Assembly: GCA_030435675.1 (NCBI GenBank)
Contig: CM059625.1
Span: 8,742,001-8,806,000, forward strand
Origin: Steinernema hermaphroditum
Lineage: Eukaryota; Nematoda; Chromadorea; Rhabditida; Steinernematidae
Length of the DNA stretch: 64,000 nt
Direction: 5' to 3'
Below are positions 36,471-49,697 of the stretch, piece by piece (positions within the stretch are counted from its first letter, which is position 1; every line of letters begins with the position of its first letter). The position numbers and the translations under genes were made by a program. The notes beneath the pieces were generated by a model. The model made no database searches. It was not told the origin of the DNA and worked only from the letters and a program-made list of their open reading frames with translations.

Positions 36471-36743
36471 TTATCGAAATTTGATCTGTTCTCCACTGCT
36501 CAGCTCGCAGTTTTCACTCTTCTGTCGCCACTCGCTAAGCACTTCTTGTGATCTCACATTATTTTGATAGGCATAAGTGGACAATTTCCCATAATCTTTT
36601 TTCAGAATTGAATTAAGGAGCTCTTTTGTCACAAGACTTCGCATACGAGTCCTATCAAGCATTGTTCCTTTAGCATTTTTTAAGAATAGCAAAAAAATAA
36701 CGACGAACGGAAACGTTATGATTGACGGTTTGCGGTTATTCAT
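36471..36743 (-). CDS. possible small secreted protein or peptide precursor
   Basis: The open frame of 90 codons starts MNNRKPSI and has a convincing signal peptide core (FPFVVIFLLFL) with likely cleavage after NAKG. The mature part is short and charged. One segment, KELLNSILKKDYGKLSTYA, resembles the E-L-[IL]-N-x-[IL] ... D-x-G-K-L-S pattern of nematode PDF neuropeptides. However, no dibasic sites or amidation glycine flank it. A good donor (AAT|GTGAGA) near 36555 means the real C terminus may lie in another exon. Function is unknown. Confidence 0.35.
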   Translation of the reverse strand: MNNRKPSIITFPFVVIFLLFLKNAKGTMLDRTRMRSLVTKELLNSILKKDYGKLSTYAYQNNVRSQEVLSEWRQKSENCELSSGEQIKFR

Positions 36744-37712
36744 CCAAACATTTTATCGTAATTACATCAGTATTAGGCATAGGAACCGCCGACCTGATTG
36801 TTCTCCCTCAAGGCGACGTGTGAGCCTAATGCCCTGTGGGGTTCGAGGGAACGCCGTTCCTTTACTGCTACAAAGTCGTTTCTTTGCCCTTCCTCTGTAC
36901 TCATGAGCGGGCCAACGAATGATTTCTCTGACTAAGCTATCTAGCAGTAGAATTATTTCATGCAAACTTCTCGTCACGTTTGCAAATATGAATTTGGTGT
37001 TCACTTATGAGGGACAGCTATCTTCAAATATATCAAGCGCAATCGGAATTGAGGCGTTTCCTTTCCATAAACGAACTATTTGTTACGGGATGGTGGTGTA
37101 CGATGGAAGGGACAATTGGGGACAGAGGCTAGCAATCCCGGCAAAACCACTGCGCAAGCAAACAAAAGCGTGCGTGGCGTCGGGTTCACATGGCCAAGAG
37201 GAAGGGAAGTCGTACTGCCTTCGGCGACGATTTATTCCCTATTCAATAGCGAAACACCGAAAACAACAAACATCGAATGCTTCCAAATTGGCGTATCACT
37301 GTGATGTGCGATTTTTCGTGCTAGCATGCATGCCGGAAAGTATGAATATGGGGTATTCCCAGCCGACCGTAGTAGGTGGCTAGTCTCTTTAACATCGTTT
37401 GCGGCAGAATAAGGCGACCCGGGCGGTATAGTTTAGTTCGATTTCTCTTTATTCCCATGAGGTTGTCTCGGCTATGTGAGACTTTCAAGGCACTTACACG
37501 CGGTCGCCAAAATTTTTTACGAGCACGATTCACAGTAGCCATACCTTTCCGCTCTCCACCGATTGATTATACTCGGGAGACCTGTCGTTTAAGCACAGTA
37601 ATCTCAATTAAGGTTGACATAAAAGTGGCACACTCAATATGTGATGAATCGTGAGGATCGGACCTGAGTTGACTGAGGCCTTATTCTTATTGTAAATCTG
37701 ATAAATCATCAA
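36744..37712. other. intergenic, upstream of PLC epsilon
   Basis: Long frames exist (for example 36919-37383 on +), but they overlap equally long frames on the other strand. They lack signal peptides, domains or splice support. Nothing else is recognised. Confidence 0.4.
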
Positions 37713-40700
37713 ATGTCAAAGGTAGTCGGTCGTTTGGTTTCCGCGCTGACTCCTTCAACTGCACCGCCTGAACCCAAGCCGGATCCAAATTCAATTCTCA
37801 TTTGGGTTTGTCAACTGAGTAAGAAAAATTATTTGCAGAGCTCTCCGAGTTATGTACCATAATGTATTTTTTTAGTCTCATCACGGAGCGCTTCAACGTC
37901 GTCAAGTGCCTCAACAGCGGCCGGCTTCATCTTAAACGATGAACCAATCACTCTGTTCCGTCTGGAGTTGGAGCGCCTCCAATACATTCTACATTTCCCC
38001 GAAGAAGTCGCCTTCCAGCTGTCAGCTACCGAATACCAGCTCTTCTACGGAATTAGTCCCATGGATTACGTTCGATATGTGAGCTGTGACCTCACCTCAG
38101 TTCCAGTTATCGATAATCCAAGCCCGGTTCGAAACTTGGTCAAAAGACTTTCAGAAGTATGTTTTTTTTTCTAAAGTTTTCAAGAAAAGATGGAATATTT
38201 TAGGTCAGCTCTTGGATCACTCATGTCATTGTAAGCCAGCCTACTCACGATGATCGTAAAATCGCTCTCGTTTCCATCATGCGTATGATTGAAACCTGTT
38301 GGAATATTGGTAAATTCCTATGTGTTCGTGCTTTGCTTATTTGAAATCATTTTCAGGCAATTTTAATGCTGCTGTCGAGATTTTAATGGGACTGAAGAGC
38401 GAGAAATTGCGGCCTTTCTGGTTGTCGCTGCGTCCCGAGGAAAAACAGCAATATGAGCATGTAAGATGTTGTTATTTCAGTGCACAATGCCAAAGACTGA
38501 TTCTAGTTCTGCGAAATGCTTCTTCCAAGTAACCAGGCTGCTCCTAGTCCACCTTATCTGGAGGCGGTACAACGAGGACTCCGAATGCCACAATGCCGTC
38601 TGATTCCTTTCTTCGGCGTTTTCCTGCGTGATCTGTACGCGATTGTCAATGACATGCCAAATGTAGTTGTGATCGGTCACGAAGGGGACAAAGAGAAGCT
38701 CCACGTAAGTGTTATTCTGCCATTGTTTCAGTAACTATTCTGCGTTAGTTCATGAACGACTGTAATGGCGACGATCACTTCTCCTCGCGCATTGGAGTTG
38801 GCGGACTGCTGAATGCTGACAAAATCAACTTGGTGGCCATTGTTCTCGATAACCTCGAGTTGTTCCATCGCCATAGCCGAAATTTGATGAAATACGTAGA
38901 GGCGCCTGCTGCATCAACACCTCAAGTAAATGTTACTGGCGGGAACAAAGGTTAGATTTTAAGCCACTTTGAAAGCACGACGACATTTTTCAGAAGCAGA
39001 AGTGCATGAGGTGAAACCTTTTGAGCCTGTGCAACCAGTTCGCGGATCTTCTCACGGAGTCACCCTTATCCCGCTGGATACTGACAAATTCGACCTTGAT
39101 ATTATACAGCGGCTGCAGCACGGAACAACCGTAATTCACTACGACCCCGACACAGGCAGAAGTGTCCTATGTATGATGAAGTTGGATTCCAGTTGTGGAG
39201 TAATCTCGTGGCACAAAATAGCCTATGGAGCCAGTAAGGAGGGGAAGGAAAAGGTAGGCCTGCACCAATTTGATTTCAATAACGTTGTCTGTTGTGTTTT
39301 TAGTCGAAAGCTCAAGATGGAAGCGGCTCAAGCAAACAAGGCTCGAACATGCCCAACATGCAGCAATTGCCCGATTCTGCTCGTACGGGGCCAAACTGTC
39401 CAAGTCCACGACCTAGCGGCTCAGCAAGCACCGGTCTAGACGAAGGATTTCTTCGTCTCAGCTATGCTAAATCCGTTGAAGCAGTTGATTCGTACGATCT
39501 CGACATCGAGGTAAACAATCATTTAGCAAGCGCTTCAATGGATTGTACAATTTAGGCTATCTATCGTCGTCACAGTGCTGAAGAAATGTCGGTCCCCGTT
39601 TTCTGCTGGACCATTTCCTTCGGATGCGTGCTCTCGGACAACGAGTTTCTTTATTTTCTGGCACCTCAGCAGATTGCGCATTACTGGATGATTGGGCTTC
39701 AGAATGTAGTACAACACATTCAAGAACAGCACAAACATGCAGACAGGCGGGTTTTGTGGCTCAAGAAGTTATATCTTCAGCTATACAATGAAAGTGAAAG
39801 GGAAGCTGGAAATGACGATGGCAAAATCAACGGACCACGACCGTTCGATGCCCTTCAGGCTTTTGGAGGACGTGTTGAGAGATGGCGAGGTAACGTATCA
39901 CGTACAAAAGATTTCAGCGAGCCGGCTGCTTTAGGCCTCAATCAAACAATCTCATGCAATTCGCGGCCAGTAGATTCGTCATCATCGACCGACGGAGGAG
40001 GCGCACGTAGTCGGCTGAAGCAGATGACCATTGCAGTTACGCGACGAATGAGAGGAACCTCAAAGGATGGAAGTCGCAGCCAAAGCCCTCAGCCACAGTC
40101 GCCATTGGTATGATGTTTTAGTTGTAAACATTTTTTTGGCATAACCTCTTAGGTCCGACCGCCTTCCATCAAGAGTCAAATGTCAAGCCAGAGCGGCCCA
40201 CCCGGTCCCAATAGTCCCGGCTATCTGCTCAAACCGCGTGGAGATACAGCAATGAGTGACGCAGGAGATCTGGATTCCCTGTATACCCCTCGATCGCGCA
40301 CCCCCACAAGCAGCTCATATGGAGGACGCAGCGTAGGAGGTCGTTCGATAAAGTCCTGGCGGTCGCGAGGAGGTGAAACGCCTAATTCCGGCTCAATTAG
40401 CAGTAGTGGACAAGTTTCTGGACTTAACGGTCCCTCCGGAAAGGAGTTCCAGGAGAAGCCCGTTTCTCTGGTCGAGTTCGTCGAGCTGTACCGCTTGTTC
40501 AGCATTCGAATGAGAAAGGACTTGAAGTATGCTTTCATAGCTAATGGTCACTCATTCAATCTTTTTTTCACTTTTAGAGATGTGTTCAATGAATGTTTGG
40601 TAAACGGAAACGTGAATGGTCACGTTCAAAAGAGGGATCGAGACAAGCATAGTCCGCGGATGCAGTCTCGTCTAGACTCTGTGTCTGGGCCGTCGGTAGT

Positions 40701-43700
40701 CGATTTTCTGCCAAACGGTAAATTTCTGTGCAATTCTTCCTCCACTAGTGTGTTTTAGACGTGCTTACAAGAAACTCTTCACATTCGGCGCATATAAATG
40801 AGAAACAGCAGAAAATCTACAATGCACTCGCAATAGCAACAGTTAACAGGTTAGCAGATCAATTTTATTTGCCCTGAATTAGTTATATGGATTTAGCACT
40901 GGACTAATGGACACATCGAGAAGTTCATTTTTGACCCCTCCAATGCTTAAACAGTTCATTCTGACACACCAAATGGAGCAAGTTGATGAAAGTTATTGCG
41001 TTCGCTTAATTCAAGTATACTTTCCCGCATTTTTCTGTTAGTCATTCTATTGTTTAGGAGCACGAACCGGATCCGGTGTGTCGCAACAAGCAGCAACTCT
41101 CCTTTGAGGGATTTGCCAGATTCCTCTGTGATCCCAGCAATTTTGCATTTGTGCCAGAAGCAATTGAAGTGGATCAGTCATCACTTCACTATCCACTATC
41201 CTACTACTACATCTGCTCCAGTCACAACACCTATCTCACGGGACATCAACTGAAAGGCGAATCTTCTGCAGAAATGTATCGACAGGTTCTGCTAACAGGT
41301 TGTCGTTGTGTGGAGCTTGACTGCTGGGATGGGGACGACGGTCTTCCTCTCATCTACCACGGTCACACGTTTACGTCGAAAATCAGTTTTCGTCAAGTTG
41401 TCGATATCATCAAAAAGAGTGCCTTCATGACTAGCACTCTTCCGGTGATTTTGAGCATCGAAAACCATTGCTCTCTCCAACAGCAAGCAAAGATGGCCCA
41501 AATGTTCAAAACGGTTTTGGGCGACAAACTGGTAACGAACTTCTTGTTCGACGTTGACTACTCCGATAATGCGCATCTACCATCCCCGTGGCAGCTACAG
41601 AACAAAATCCTGATCAAGAACAAGAAGATGATCGCCGAACCGTCAGCGGGCTTGTCGTACGACAGAACTCTCGCCAGAGGAGACACTCAAATCGCTCTTC
41701 ACCGAAAGCAAAGCAAGAACTCTTATGAATCGAGCACCGTCGATGAAGTAGAGGACGACGATCTCGATGAATTTTTGGACGAAGAAGAACCAGAAGACGA
41801 CGATGTTGACGGTAAGATTTTATGCAAATATGCTTTAATTCAGCGCTTATAACCTTAAACATTGATAGTAAGAAGCATCTATCCACAAATGTGTTTAAGT
41901 TTCAGAGCGAACTGACACGGAGAGTCCCAAGGTATCTTCAAAGCGAGAATCGAAATTGCAGCAGGCCACGAAGCAGGATTCACTGAACAGCGACAACAGC
42001 GATGGCAGGAAGAGCATAACAAAGGCCACATCGAATACGGTGTGTTCTTGCCTCACCCGAATACAACTAACTTCTAATCATTAGGGTTCTGTTGTTCCAT
42101 ATGATCTCAAAAACGAAGAAGACAACATTTACGGCTACTCTGTTTCGTCCAGTCGCACTCAAGTCGTACGGAAGCAACAAACGGGTCTTCAGCTCGCCCC
42201 TGAGCTATCTGACTTGGTCATATACGTCCAGGCAGTTAAATTCAAAGTAAGGTGTTTGGTTCATTCGTTTTAATATGAACTTAAATTCAGGGATTTCCAC
42301 CGCTAACAGAAGTGACAAGTAAGAAAGGTCCTCTAGACGATGCGGCTAGCCTCACAATGCCATTGGCAAACAGAACGAGGGCGACATCGAATCTGCTTGG
42401 AGCGGGCACTCCACCGAGAAGACAGAAAAGCAGCGGTCAGATAAGTGACATGAACAGAGGCGGCGATGACGCTTATGTCCCTTCGTCACCCCAGCTTCGT
42501 CCCAACAGTAATGCGTCTTGTTACCAAGTCACTTCCCTTAACGAAGCTTCTGCCCGAAAGTTATGCCGGAAACATGCGCTCAAGTGCATTGCCTACACGA
42601 AAGATCACGTCGTCAGAACGTATCCGGGAGGAATGCGCATCGATTCATCAAATTTCAATCCTGTACTTTATTGGTCGTTCGGCTTGCAGATGGTGGCTTT
42701 GAATTTCCAAACAGCCGATGTGGCGATGGCAGTCAATGCGGCAATGTTCGAGCAAACAGGAAACTGCGGTTACACACTGAAACCGCGGGTTCTCTGGGAT
42801 TCCTCCCATCCACTGTACAGGAAGTTCAATCCGTTGTCAAAGGAATTGGCCCAACACTCAGCAATAATTCTGACCTTAACGGTACGTTTTGATTTCAGAT
42901 CCGCGTGTTCATGTTCTTTTTCAGATTATATCTGGACAGCACGTTTTCCCTAACCAACATCATGCCAGTCCATATGTGGAAATTGAGATCATTGGGATTT
43001 CCTCCGACTGTGCAAAAGAAAAAACAAAAGCGATCAGTCGGAATTCGGTTAATCCTATGTGGAATCACACAGCGACATTCAGGTTTAACATCAGTCATTC
43101 ATCTCTTTGTTACTTGTTCATTGTAGAATCACTTTCTTGGATCTGGCATTTATACGATTTTCCGTGTGTGATAGCGCCAGCAATGGGCGAGTTATTGCCC
43201 AAAGGGTTGTTCCCGTGCGATGTCTGCGACCAGGATATCGGCACCTTCCCCTTCGAACACCGGCCAATCAAGCCATCGATCAGTCGATGCTATTCATCCG
43301 ATCTCGCTTTGAGCAAGAAGAGCACATTTACCTACATGATGAGGACGGTCAGGCTCATTTAAATCTCGACCAGAAACTAGCTTACCAAACCTTGAAAATT
43401 GACCCGGTAAGTGGTAAGTGACAGCTAATCGACAGATTTTGTTGCAGAATGCCGTGGTGAAGCCGATTCCCATGCTGAAGAGGCAAATCTTTGTACTGAG
43501 AATAACCGGCCTCTATGCCGACGACACACCCACAATCGTTCACGCAGAATCAAGCAGCACCGTGAGAAGTGTTATCCAGGCTGCGCTTTCGGCAACGGGA
43601 AAGAACGCAGACACAGCGGAGGAATATGTCCTGATTGAAGAAAGTGTTGGAGCCACTAGCGGAGCACTTGCTCTGCCAGAGCCCAATGACGCTGCGACAT

Positions 43701-44705
43701 CTTCTACCGATTCCGGCAATCACCGTGTTCTTCCTCCAAATGAGCCAATCATGGATGCGGTTGCTTGCTGGAACGGATCGACGCGCCGATTCTTAATCCG
43801 CAAAAAAGGATCGGTTCGTTAATGCAAATACATGCGACAATTAAATTCTACACTACTTTAGGATCCCAGCAGTAGAGCTTGGATCACGTCGATCATAAAG
43901 AGTGGGGGAACATCATCGTCGTCAGGCTTTGCTCAATCCTCGTCGACTGTGGTCAGTTCCGCATCAACATGCACTGAACGCAAAGGCATCGAGATTATCC
44001 CCACAACTCCGAAGTCGCAATCCTCTTCGCAAATCCACGGACGCTCTCTGGATGTCGAGCCCACCTCAGCGGAACATTTAGATGCACCAGGTAACGAATT
44101 AAACAAGGAGGACTTTCCACACACGGCGGTATTCAGGAATTCATCCACGCGCAAGGTCCATGGGTGACACATTTCTTGTTTGCATACACAACGTTAGCGA
44201 AGACCAGCCATACGCTATTTTGAGGGCCAGTGTTAACAGCACGTCCAGCGATATAATCAAGCAGGTAGCACAAGAATTCATTTACGCAGCTCGGTTCTAC
44301 ATCATTTCTATTCAGGTATTCTTGAAAGCGCGACGGCTCGAGGAAGACGAAAGCGACTTTGTGCTAATCGAAGAGCTTCCCGAGGAAAATGCGGATAACG
44401 CTAGGCAAGGTAATAACAGTGTTACATTACTTGCTGACTACACATGGTTTCAACAGTTACACTTGACAGTAAAACTCATTTTAGCCCCATTAAAAGCATC
44501 GACAAGTCTCGCTCCAGGTGGACGCCTTCACGTGAGAGTCCTTGCGGCGGACGAAAACGTTTGGAAAGCCCAAAGCCGTTGGAAGACGGCCGGCAGATTC
44601 CTTCTGGAAAACCGACGTGACACAGTCCATTCTACCCTCGAGAAGGTCAGGAGTTTTCTACGTGCTCTCGATAACGCACGGCAAGCTTATGCAACCGATG
44701 GATGA
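37713..44705 (+). CDS. plc-1: phospholipase C epsilon
   Basis: Ras/Rap-regulated phosphoinositide phospholipase C that also acts as a GEF; in C. elegans plc-1 works in IP3-driven ovulation and epidermal morphogenesis. Domain order by position: CDC25-type RasGEF (about 37.9-39 kb), PH/linker and Ser/Gly-rich regions (39-40.4 kb), EF-like region (40.4-41.1 kb), PLC-X (41.18-41.65 kb), acidic linker (41.7-42.05 kb) and PLC-Y (42.1-42.85 kb, with a Ser-rich insert). C2 (42.85-43.4 kb) and two RA domains (43.48-43.8 and 44.16-44.41 kb) follow. The catalytic set is intact: [21 protein letters not shown] and LSIENHC. PLC-Y shows [20 protein letters not shown] and GNCGYTLKP. The C terminus [18 protein letters not shown] and DTVHSTLEK is family-typical. 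The stop used here is at 44703-44705. N terminus [10 protein letters not shown]; further upstream exons or promoters are possible, since C. elegans plc-1 has several. Confidence 0.92.
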
Positions 44706-45195
44706 CGGCCTTCAGAGATGACTCTGTTCCATCCGTGAGGTGGATTCTTCCGGCCACACTCAACACCAGCGATATCACTTACGACACTCGTCTTTCACTT
44801 TAATCTTTCTCTAGCGTTTGCATGACAATTTGTCCAACTTACACAAGTGCCTGAGTACTAAACTTTAACGTTTCTACTAACGATCTGTTCGTGATTGTGT
44901 ACATGTGTTCTTGCCTGAATGATACGTGTCAACTTATTTACACACTTACTTCAGTTTCAGTATTCTGTTTACTCATTTCTTTCACTTTAGCGCAATGATG
45001 AATTCTGTCAGTCGGTTTCAAAGCGAGGTTTGTTACATTCAATTGTTTTGCTCTGTGTGTAATGTTTGTGCATGCCGCTTTTGTGATGTACACTAAGGGG
45101 AGTGCTCAGGAAAAATCAGTTAAATGACGTGCATGCGTGAACAGTAAATATTTCAGCTCTTACTCTTACCAAGTGAAGGTATTGCCTGTTTTTAG

Positions 45196-45342
45196 GCTAA
45201 GCGTGTTGAACCGACTCGGAAGATCTCCCTAGCTAGCGTCAAGTCAATCGGTCTCTCTCGCCGCTTTTCCCGTTTTGGCAAATCGCTGACGCTTGATAGT
45301 GGTGCGCAGCGTACTGGCGGTCCTAACCCTACCTCGCAATGA
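45196..45342 (+). CDS. plc-1: possible alternative last exon of PLC epsilon
   Basis: After TGTTTTTAG a clean open stretch encodes AKRVEPTRKISLASVKSIGL then SRRFSRFGKSLTLDS, stopping with TGA at 45340-45342. It joins in phase 0 to the donor GAG AAG|GTCAGG near 44646, replacing the 19-residue tail of the other form with a 48-residue basic, Ser-rich tail. It lies 490 bp past the first stop and upstream of the AATAAA at 45593. It looks like protein kinase substrate sequence, but that is inference. Confidence 0.5.
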   Translation, partial: AKRVEPTRKISLASVKSIGLSRRFSRFGKSLTLDSGAQRTGGPNPTSQ

Positions 45343-45592
45343 AATTGCTTTGAATTGAGGATTCTTAATGATGGTGTTCCTCACTTCCTAACTCAGTCGG
45401 CTTCAAAGCACGTACTTCTTCATTCCGCGCTCTTGATTCCATTTATCATTTCTTGGATGTTATTGTCTTTTTCAATGTTCATGTCAACTTCACGTTGATC
45501 TGCACTTCATACATGTTTCCAATCAACAATCACTTTCAACCGATTTCCGTGATGGCGTTCCAGTTCCAAATGATATTGTTATTTTAACATTA

Positions 45593-45598
45593 AATAAA
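45593..45598 (+). terminator. poly(A) signal of PLC epsilon
   Basis: AATAAA in AT-rich DNA, downstream of both candidate last exons. Confidence 0.5.
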
Positions 45599-46738
45599 AT
45601 GTACATATTTTAAAGAAATCGTATTGTCTAAGAACGTCTTGATATGATCACCTGTATCTCTGCCGGGTTGCTGCGGACGGCAGAACTGGTTCCGTCATTT
45701 GGAGCGTATACGTAAATCGCCTAATTTATTTAAATGAATATATGTGGCGTGTTTATGTAAACATTTTGGGAAGTACTTACGTCGCACGTTAAACCGAATG
45801 CCTGCGAATTCAAAACGGCTTGGTCTCCCCGGCAACCGTATCCAGTGCCAGCAGAGCAGGCACGGAGACGCCAATGTGGTCAACGGTTTTCTTTCTGCAG
45901 TCTATGATTCCACGAATTAAATCCCAGTTTCGCCGGTTATATACAGTGATTATTTTGGAAAGTAGCTATTTCGTAGAAAATAGTTCCCTTCGCACGCTGG
46001 TTCTGTCTCACGGATGAGTAACGCATTCGTGAAAGCGTTGCTAACGTCTGCGATAGCGGAGTTCGTCAGCGCTTCCACATTGCTCCTCACCACGAAAAGG
46101 CGTGATGTGCCTCCCTCGGTCTCGACACGCCAGTCGTGACAAGTACACGTACGTAACAATCTATCCGAGCATGTCCGGGAGCGGCGGATTTCATCGTTCG
46201 TAAAAGTGTGGTCAGTTTTCGCCCTTGAGAAAACCGTCGATTGTCTTGTCACAGCTGTATCTCGTTTGGTATTATTGAATGGTTAGGGGTTAACTAATGT
46301 TGGCGTGCTGCGCTTGCTTATTCGCTTATGTGAAGCCGTTATAGTTCATCTCCGCGGCTGTCCTCTTTTTTTTCTTTTCTTCTTTAAGAAATATAAAGTC
46401 GGCGAATATTATTTTCGGTATGTGACAGCCTAATAACAAATGATCTGTGCCGACGGGACTTCTATCGTCAGTAATGTTGTTTGACTCCGGCTTTTTTCTC
46501 GCTTTGCTTCTTCTCTCATATCAACGCGAGCACAAGCCAGTGTATCTCATGCGACTGTGTGCGTGCGCGTCGTTCGTTATTTGCACTTGCAAGACATTTT
46601 ACGTTGTTTTACGATATGCCGGTTTCTAGCTGTCGCGTCTCATTGTTTCATTACGTGTCGTCTAAGACGTTTTCGTACAAGCATAGTAGCGATCATGCAA
46701 TTTCAGAACGAGCTGTACGTAGAGGTAGTGTAGTTAAA
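45599..46738. other. intergenic, upstream of ArfGAP gene
   Basis: No gene recognised. Frames at 45950-46252 (-) and 46481-46813 (+) lack homology. ATTTCAG at 46701-46707 precedes the ArfGAP start by about 30 nt and may be its leader acceptor. Confidence 0.45.
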
Positions 46739-48016
46739 ATGCCACCTAAAAGTAAGGTCGACTTGAAAAAAGCCGAACAGGATAGGTTGCAAGGTAACAC
46801 GCATTCCGATTAATTTTCTTATTTGGCACATTTTTAGCGATGATCATAGAATTGCTGCGCGAGGAAGACAACAAGTACTGTGCGGATTGTGACGCCAAGC
46901 AACCTCGTTGGGCTTCATGGAATTTGGGTGTTTTCTTGTGCATTCGATGTGCGGGTATACACAGGAATCTGGGAGTTCATTTGACAAAGGTGTGTTTCTG
47001 GAAGTCACAACTAGCAATTTTGTTCGAACTTTAGGTCAAGTCAGTCAATCTTGATTCTTGGACTCCTGAACAGGTACAGAGCATGCGCGTCATGGGCAAT
47101 GCGAAGGGCCGTGCCGTGTATGAACACGGACTGCCTAAAGATTTTCGTCGCGCTCAAAATGATCATAGCCTCGAAAGTTTCATTCGTGCCAAGTACGAGC
47201 AGAAGAGGTGGGTTTCTACCTCGGTTGTTGATCACGTGTCAAGTTTTAGGTACATCATGAAAGATTGGTCACCTCCGGTTGTTAATGTCAGTGATTTGCC
47301 TCTTGACGTAAAATCGGAGAAAGGTTAAATGGTATCGTAAAATGTAAAAATTATATATGATTTTCAGAGGTAAAAAAGTTGCCTTCGGCAGGCAAGCAAT
47401 CTAACGGTGCTGCACGATCGTTGTCTAAGGTTGATGTCCCGGCATCAGCAGCGAGTCAGCCTCCAATCAAGGAAATTCAACTTTTGGACTTTTCGGATTC
47501 AGTTCATGTGCCATCTGCGCCTTCTACGAATAGTCTAGTATGCTTTTGGTTTTCAATTGGATTCTATTTGTTCTAGAGCAATGCTGACCTGCTCTTCGGT
47601 GATATTCCGGCGAAACCGGCCGCTGAACCTACTGATGCACTCGACGACATCTTCGGACCGGTCGTTTCTGCTCCTCCTGTGACGCAGGTGGCAGCGCTGC
47701 CTGTGCTTCAAGAAAATGGAGTCGCAGATCCTTTCGGGGATTTTAATGGATTCGGAACTGCATCAACGTCCAACTCTGATCCGTTGTCGGCTAACGGCCA
47801 GCCTACATGTCGCTCTAACGTATCTGTTTTTGATGACCTAATGGGTTTGAATGTGGGTATGGCGGCAGCTACTCCTGCTTCACCAACGATTCCAAATGCT
47901 ATGCCTCCAACTGAATCTCGAACAGGTTTCTATTCATTTTGGCCACTCGTTCTTATATGGAATTTTCAGACGCTAAAAAATCCACGTCGGAGATTTTGGC
48001 ACTTTTCGGCAACTAA
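46739..48016 (+). CDS. SMAP1: ArfGAP of the SMAP family
   Basis: GTPase-activating protein for Arf6/Arf1 acting on clathrin-coated vesicles. The first exon encodes [18 protein letters not shown]. The next exons give the ArfGAP zinc finger [20 protein letters not shown] then CIRC (CX2CX16CX2C) and the catalytic arginine in [39 protein letters not shown] and the [12 protein letters not shown] block shared with SMAP1/2 follow. The C-terminal half is Ala/Ser/Pro-rich with IQLLDFSDS and ADLLFGDIP boxes, expected to contact clathrin or adaptors. It ends [13 protein letters not shown] at 48014-48016. Introns are near 50 nt. The C. elegans counterpart is a single-copy gene; vertebrate SMAP1 and SMAP2 cannot be distinguished here. 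Confidence 0.9.
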
Positions 48017-49522
48017 GATTCTCACTCTTGTGATTTTGCTGATCATTGTGTTGTGATTCTATCTGTAAATCGTAGAGCTAATTTATGCGAAATACGTTCA
48101 TCAAGCTCGGTTTTCGTACTGGGTAATGTTACATAAAGGTTTCAGCTGTTGGTCTTAGTTAACGAGTCTAGAACTTGTATTTCACACAGTACGACCTTTG
48201 CAATAGCCGGAGCCTACATTGGTATACAAGTTAGTGATTGCTCTAACACTACTATTGCCTTGGTGTGCATTTACATTTCGTCACGGTTTGTACACTGGGC
48301 TTCCGCAAGTGTTGCGACCCGTTCTCAATTTCGATTGGTGACGTATCGTTATTGCTACAGCATCGCCGCCATCATACGGCCAATGTTACTATCTGGTCAT
48401 ACGATCAGCGAACGTTCCAGTTCGTGTTGTGAAGCAGTGCTCCCAGAACATTATTGTACTCGAACTTCATCCTGAGGAAGTTGCACTCGGCGTACAGTAA
48501 TGAGGAGGAGCGTCAAAGTGTCGTGCGCGGCGTTTGTGGCTATCGATTGAGATTGAGATGCGAGGACGAGAGACCAAATGCTCTGTGACCTTAGCGCTGA
48601 TCTAATCCACTTAGATAGGTCCGGGCGATGCAGTTGTGCGGTCCACTTGCAGCGCTCGGTCGCTCATTTGTACTGTGTTGTGCGCTGTCGAGCGGTCCGC
48701 TGTCAAATCGCTAGCAGTGGGTCATCGCTAAGGCTTCCCGTCGGGTCTCCGGGCCAACATCTTCGCACGATATTATACGAAGGAAGGCAGCAGGAAGTGT
48801 GGATTCTTGGACTCGAGTCGAAATTTACTGGGTATGCAGCATCTGAGTCATACCCGTAACTTTCGCTCGAGCCCCGGGCATCCCGATTTCGACTCTGTGG
48901 ACTCGCTCTCTGCTATTCGGAATCAGTGGATTTCTTCGGAATATTTGCGAAAGCATCACTTAGGTCGAATGGCGATGGATGCGCTGAAGTTGCCCAGTTA
49001 GCCCCAATAGCGGCCCCCTCCTGTTGGGCAGTGCCATTTTGTGTAATGAGATAAGCCTCCGGGTCTCGTCCTCCTCCATCTTTCCTCTGACCATCACAAC
49101 ATCATTCGCATATGTCTTTCCTTCACTCAATCGACGCGCGTAGTCGACCGCGTCAGCTACGCTCTCTTCCGTTCCCATTCCCGCTCCCGATGCAAAGCCG
49201 TTGTGTCGCTCGTTCATTACGTGCAGAGGTCGCCATCTCAGAAGAAAGTGCACAGATCTGGGTAACAGTGCTGGCAAGACAAGGTATGTCGCATACACTC
49301 ATACCCGTAATGCCAACATTGCTAACCGTTTCTGTTCGGCCACTCGACGTTTTCTGCATTCGCCAATACGGTAAGTGCCCAAATGGGATGGACACACACG
49401 CCACGAAAGGATTGAGCGCAGAGGTCGCGCACAATGTGCCCGAAAATCGATGCTCTAGTTGTTCAGGGCCACGGCCGACGGACGAGGAAGGCCGTTGCCC
49501 ACATCAGAGAGCACGCCTGACC

Positions 49523-49697
49523 TTATCCTTTGCGTCGGCCGTTTATCTTAGCTCGCAGACAACAACCAGTCGGCGACCAAATACCAATCGATCGATAGTA
49601 CATGAATAAGTTAATGAACACAGAAGCAATCAAACACAGAGTTACGGACATTCCTACAAATAAAGCAGAAGTTGTTCTGAGATTCCATATCGAGAAC
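49523..49697 (-). CDS. possible last exon of a membrane protein gene
   Basis: After ATTTGTTTCAG the minus strand reads FSIWNLRTTSALFVGMSVTL, continuing as one hydrophobic segment (CLIASVFINLFMYY), a short loop with two cysteines and a basic tail, then TAA. The start is set by the acceptor. No upstream exon could be assigned with confidence and the family is not recognised. Confidence 0.25.

Noticed and set aside
36919..37383. 154-codon + strand open frame upstream of PLC epsilon
   Set aside because: No signal peptide, domain or splice context, and similar-length frames lie antisense to it.
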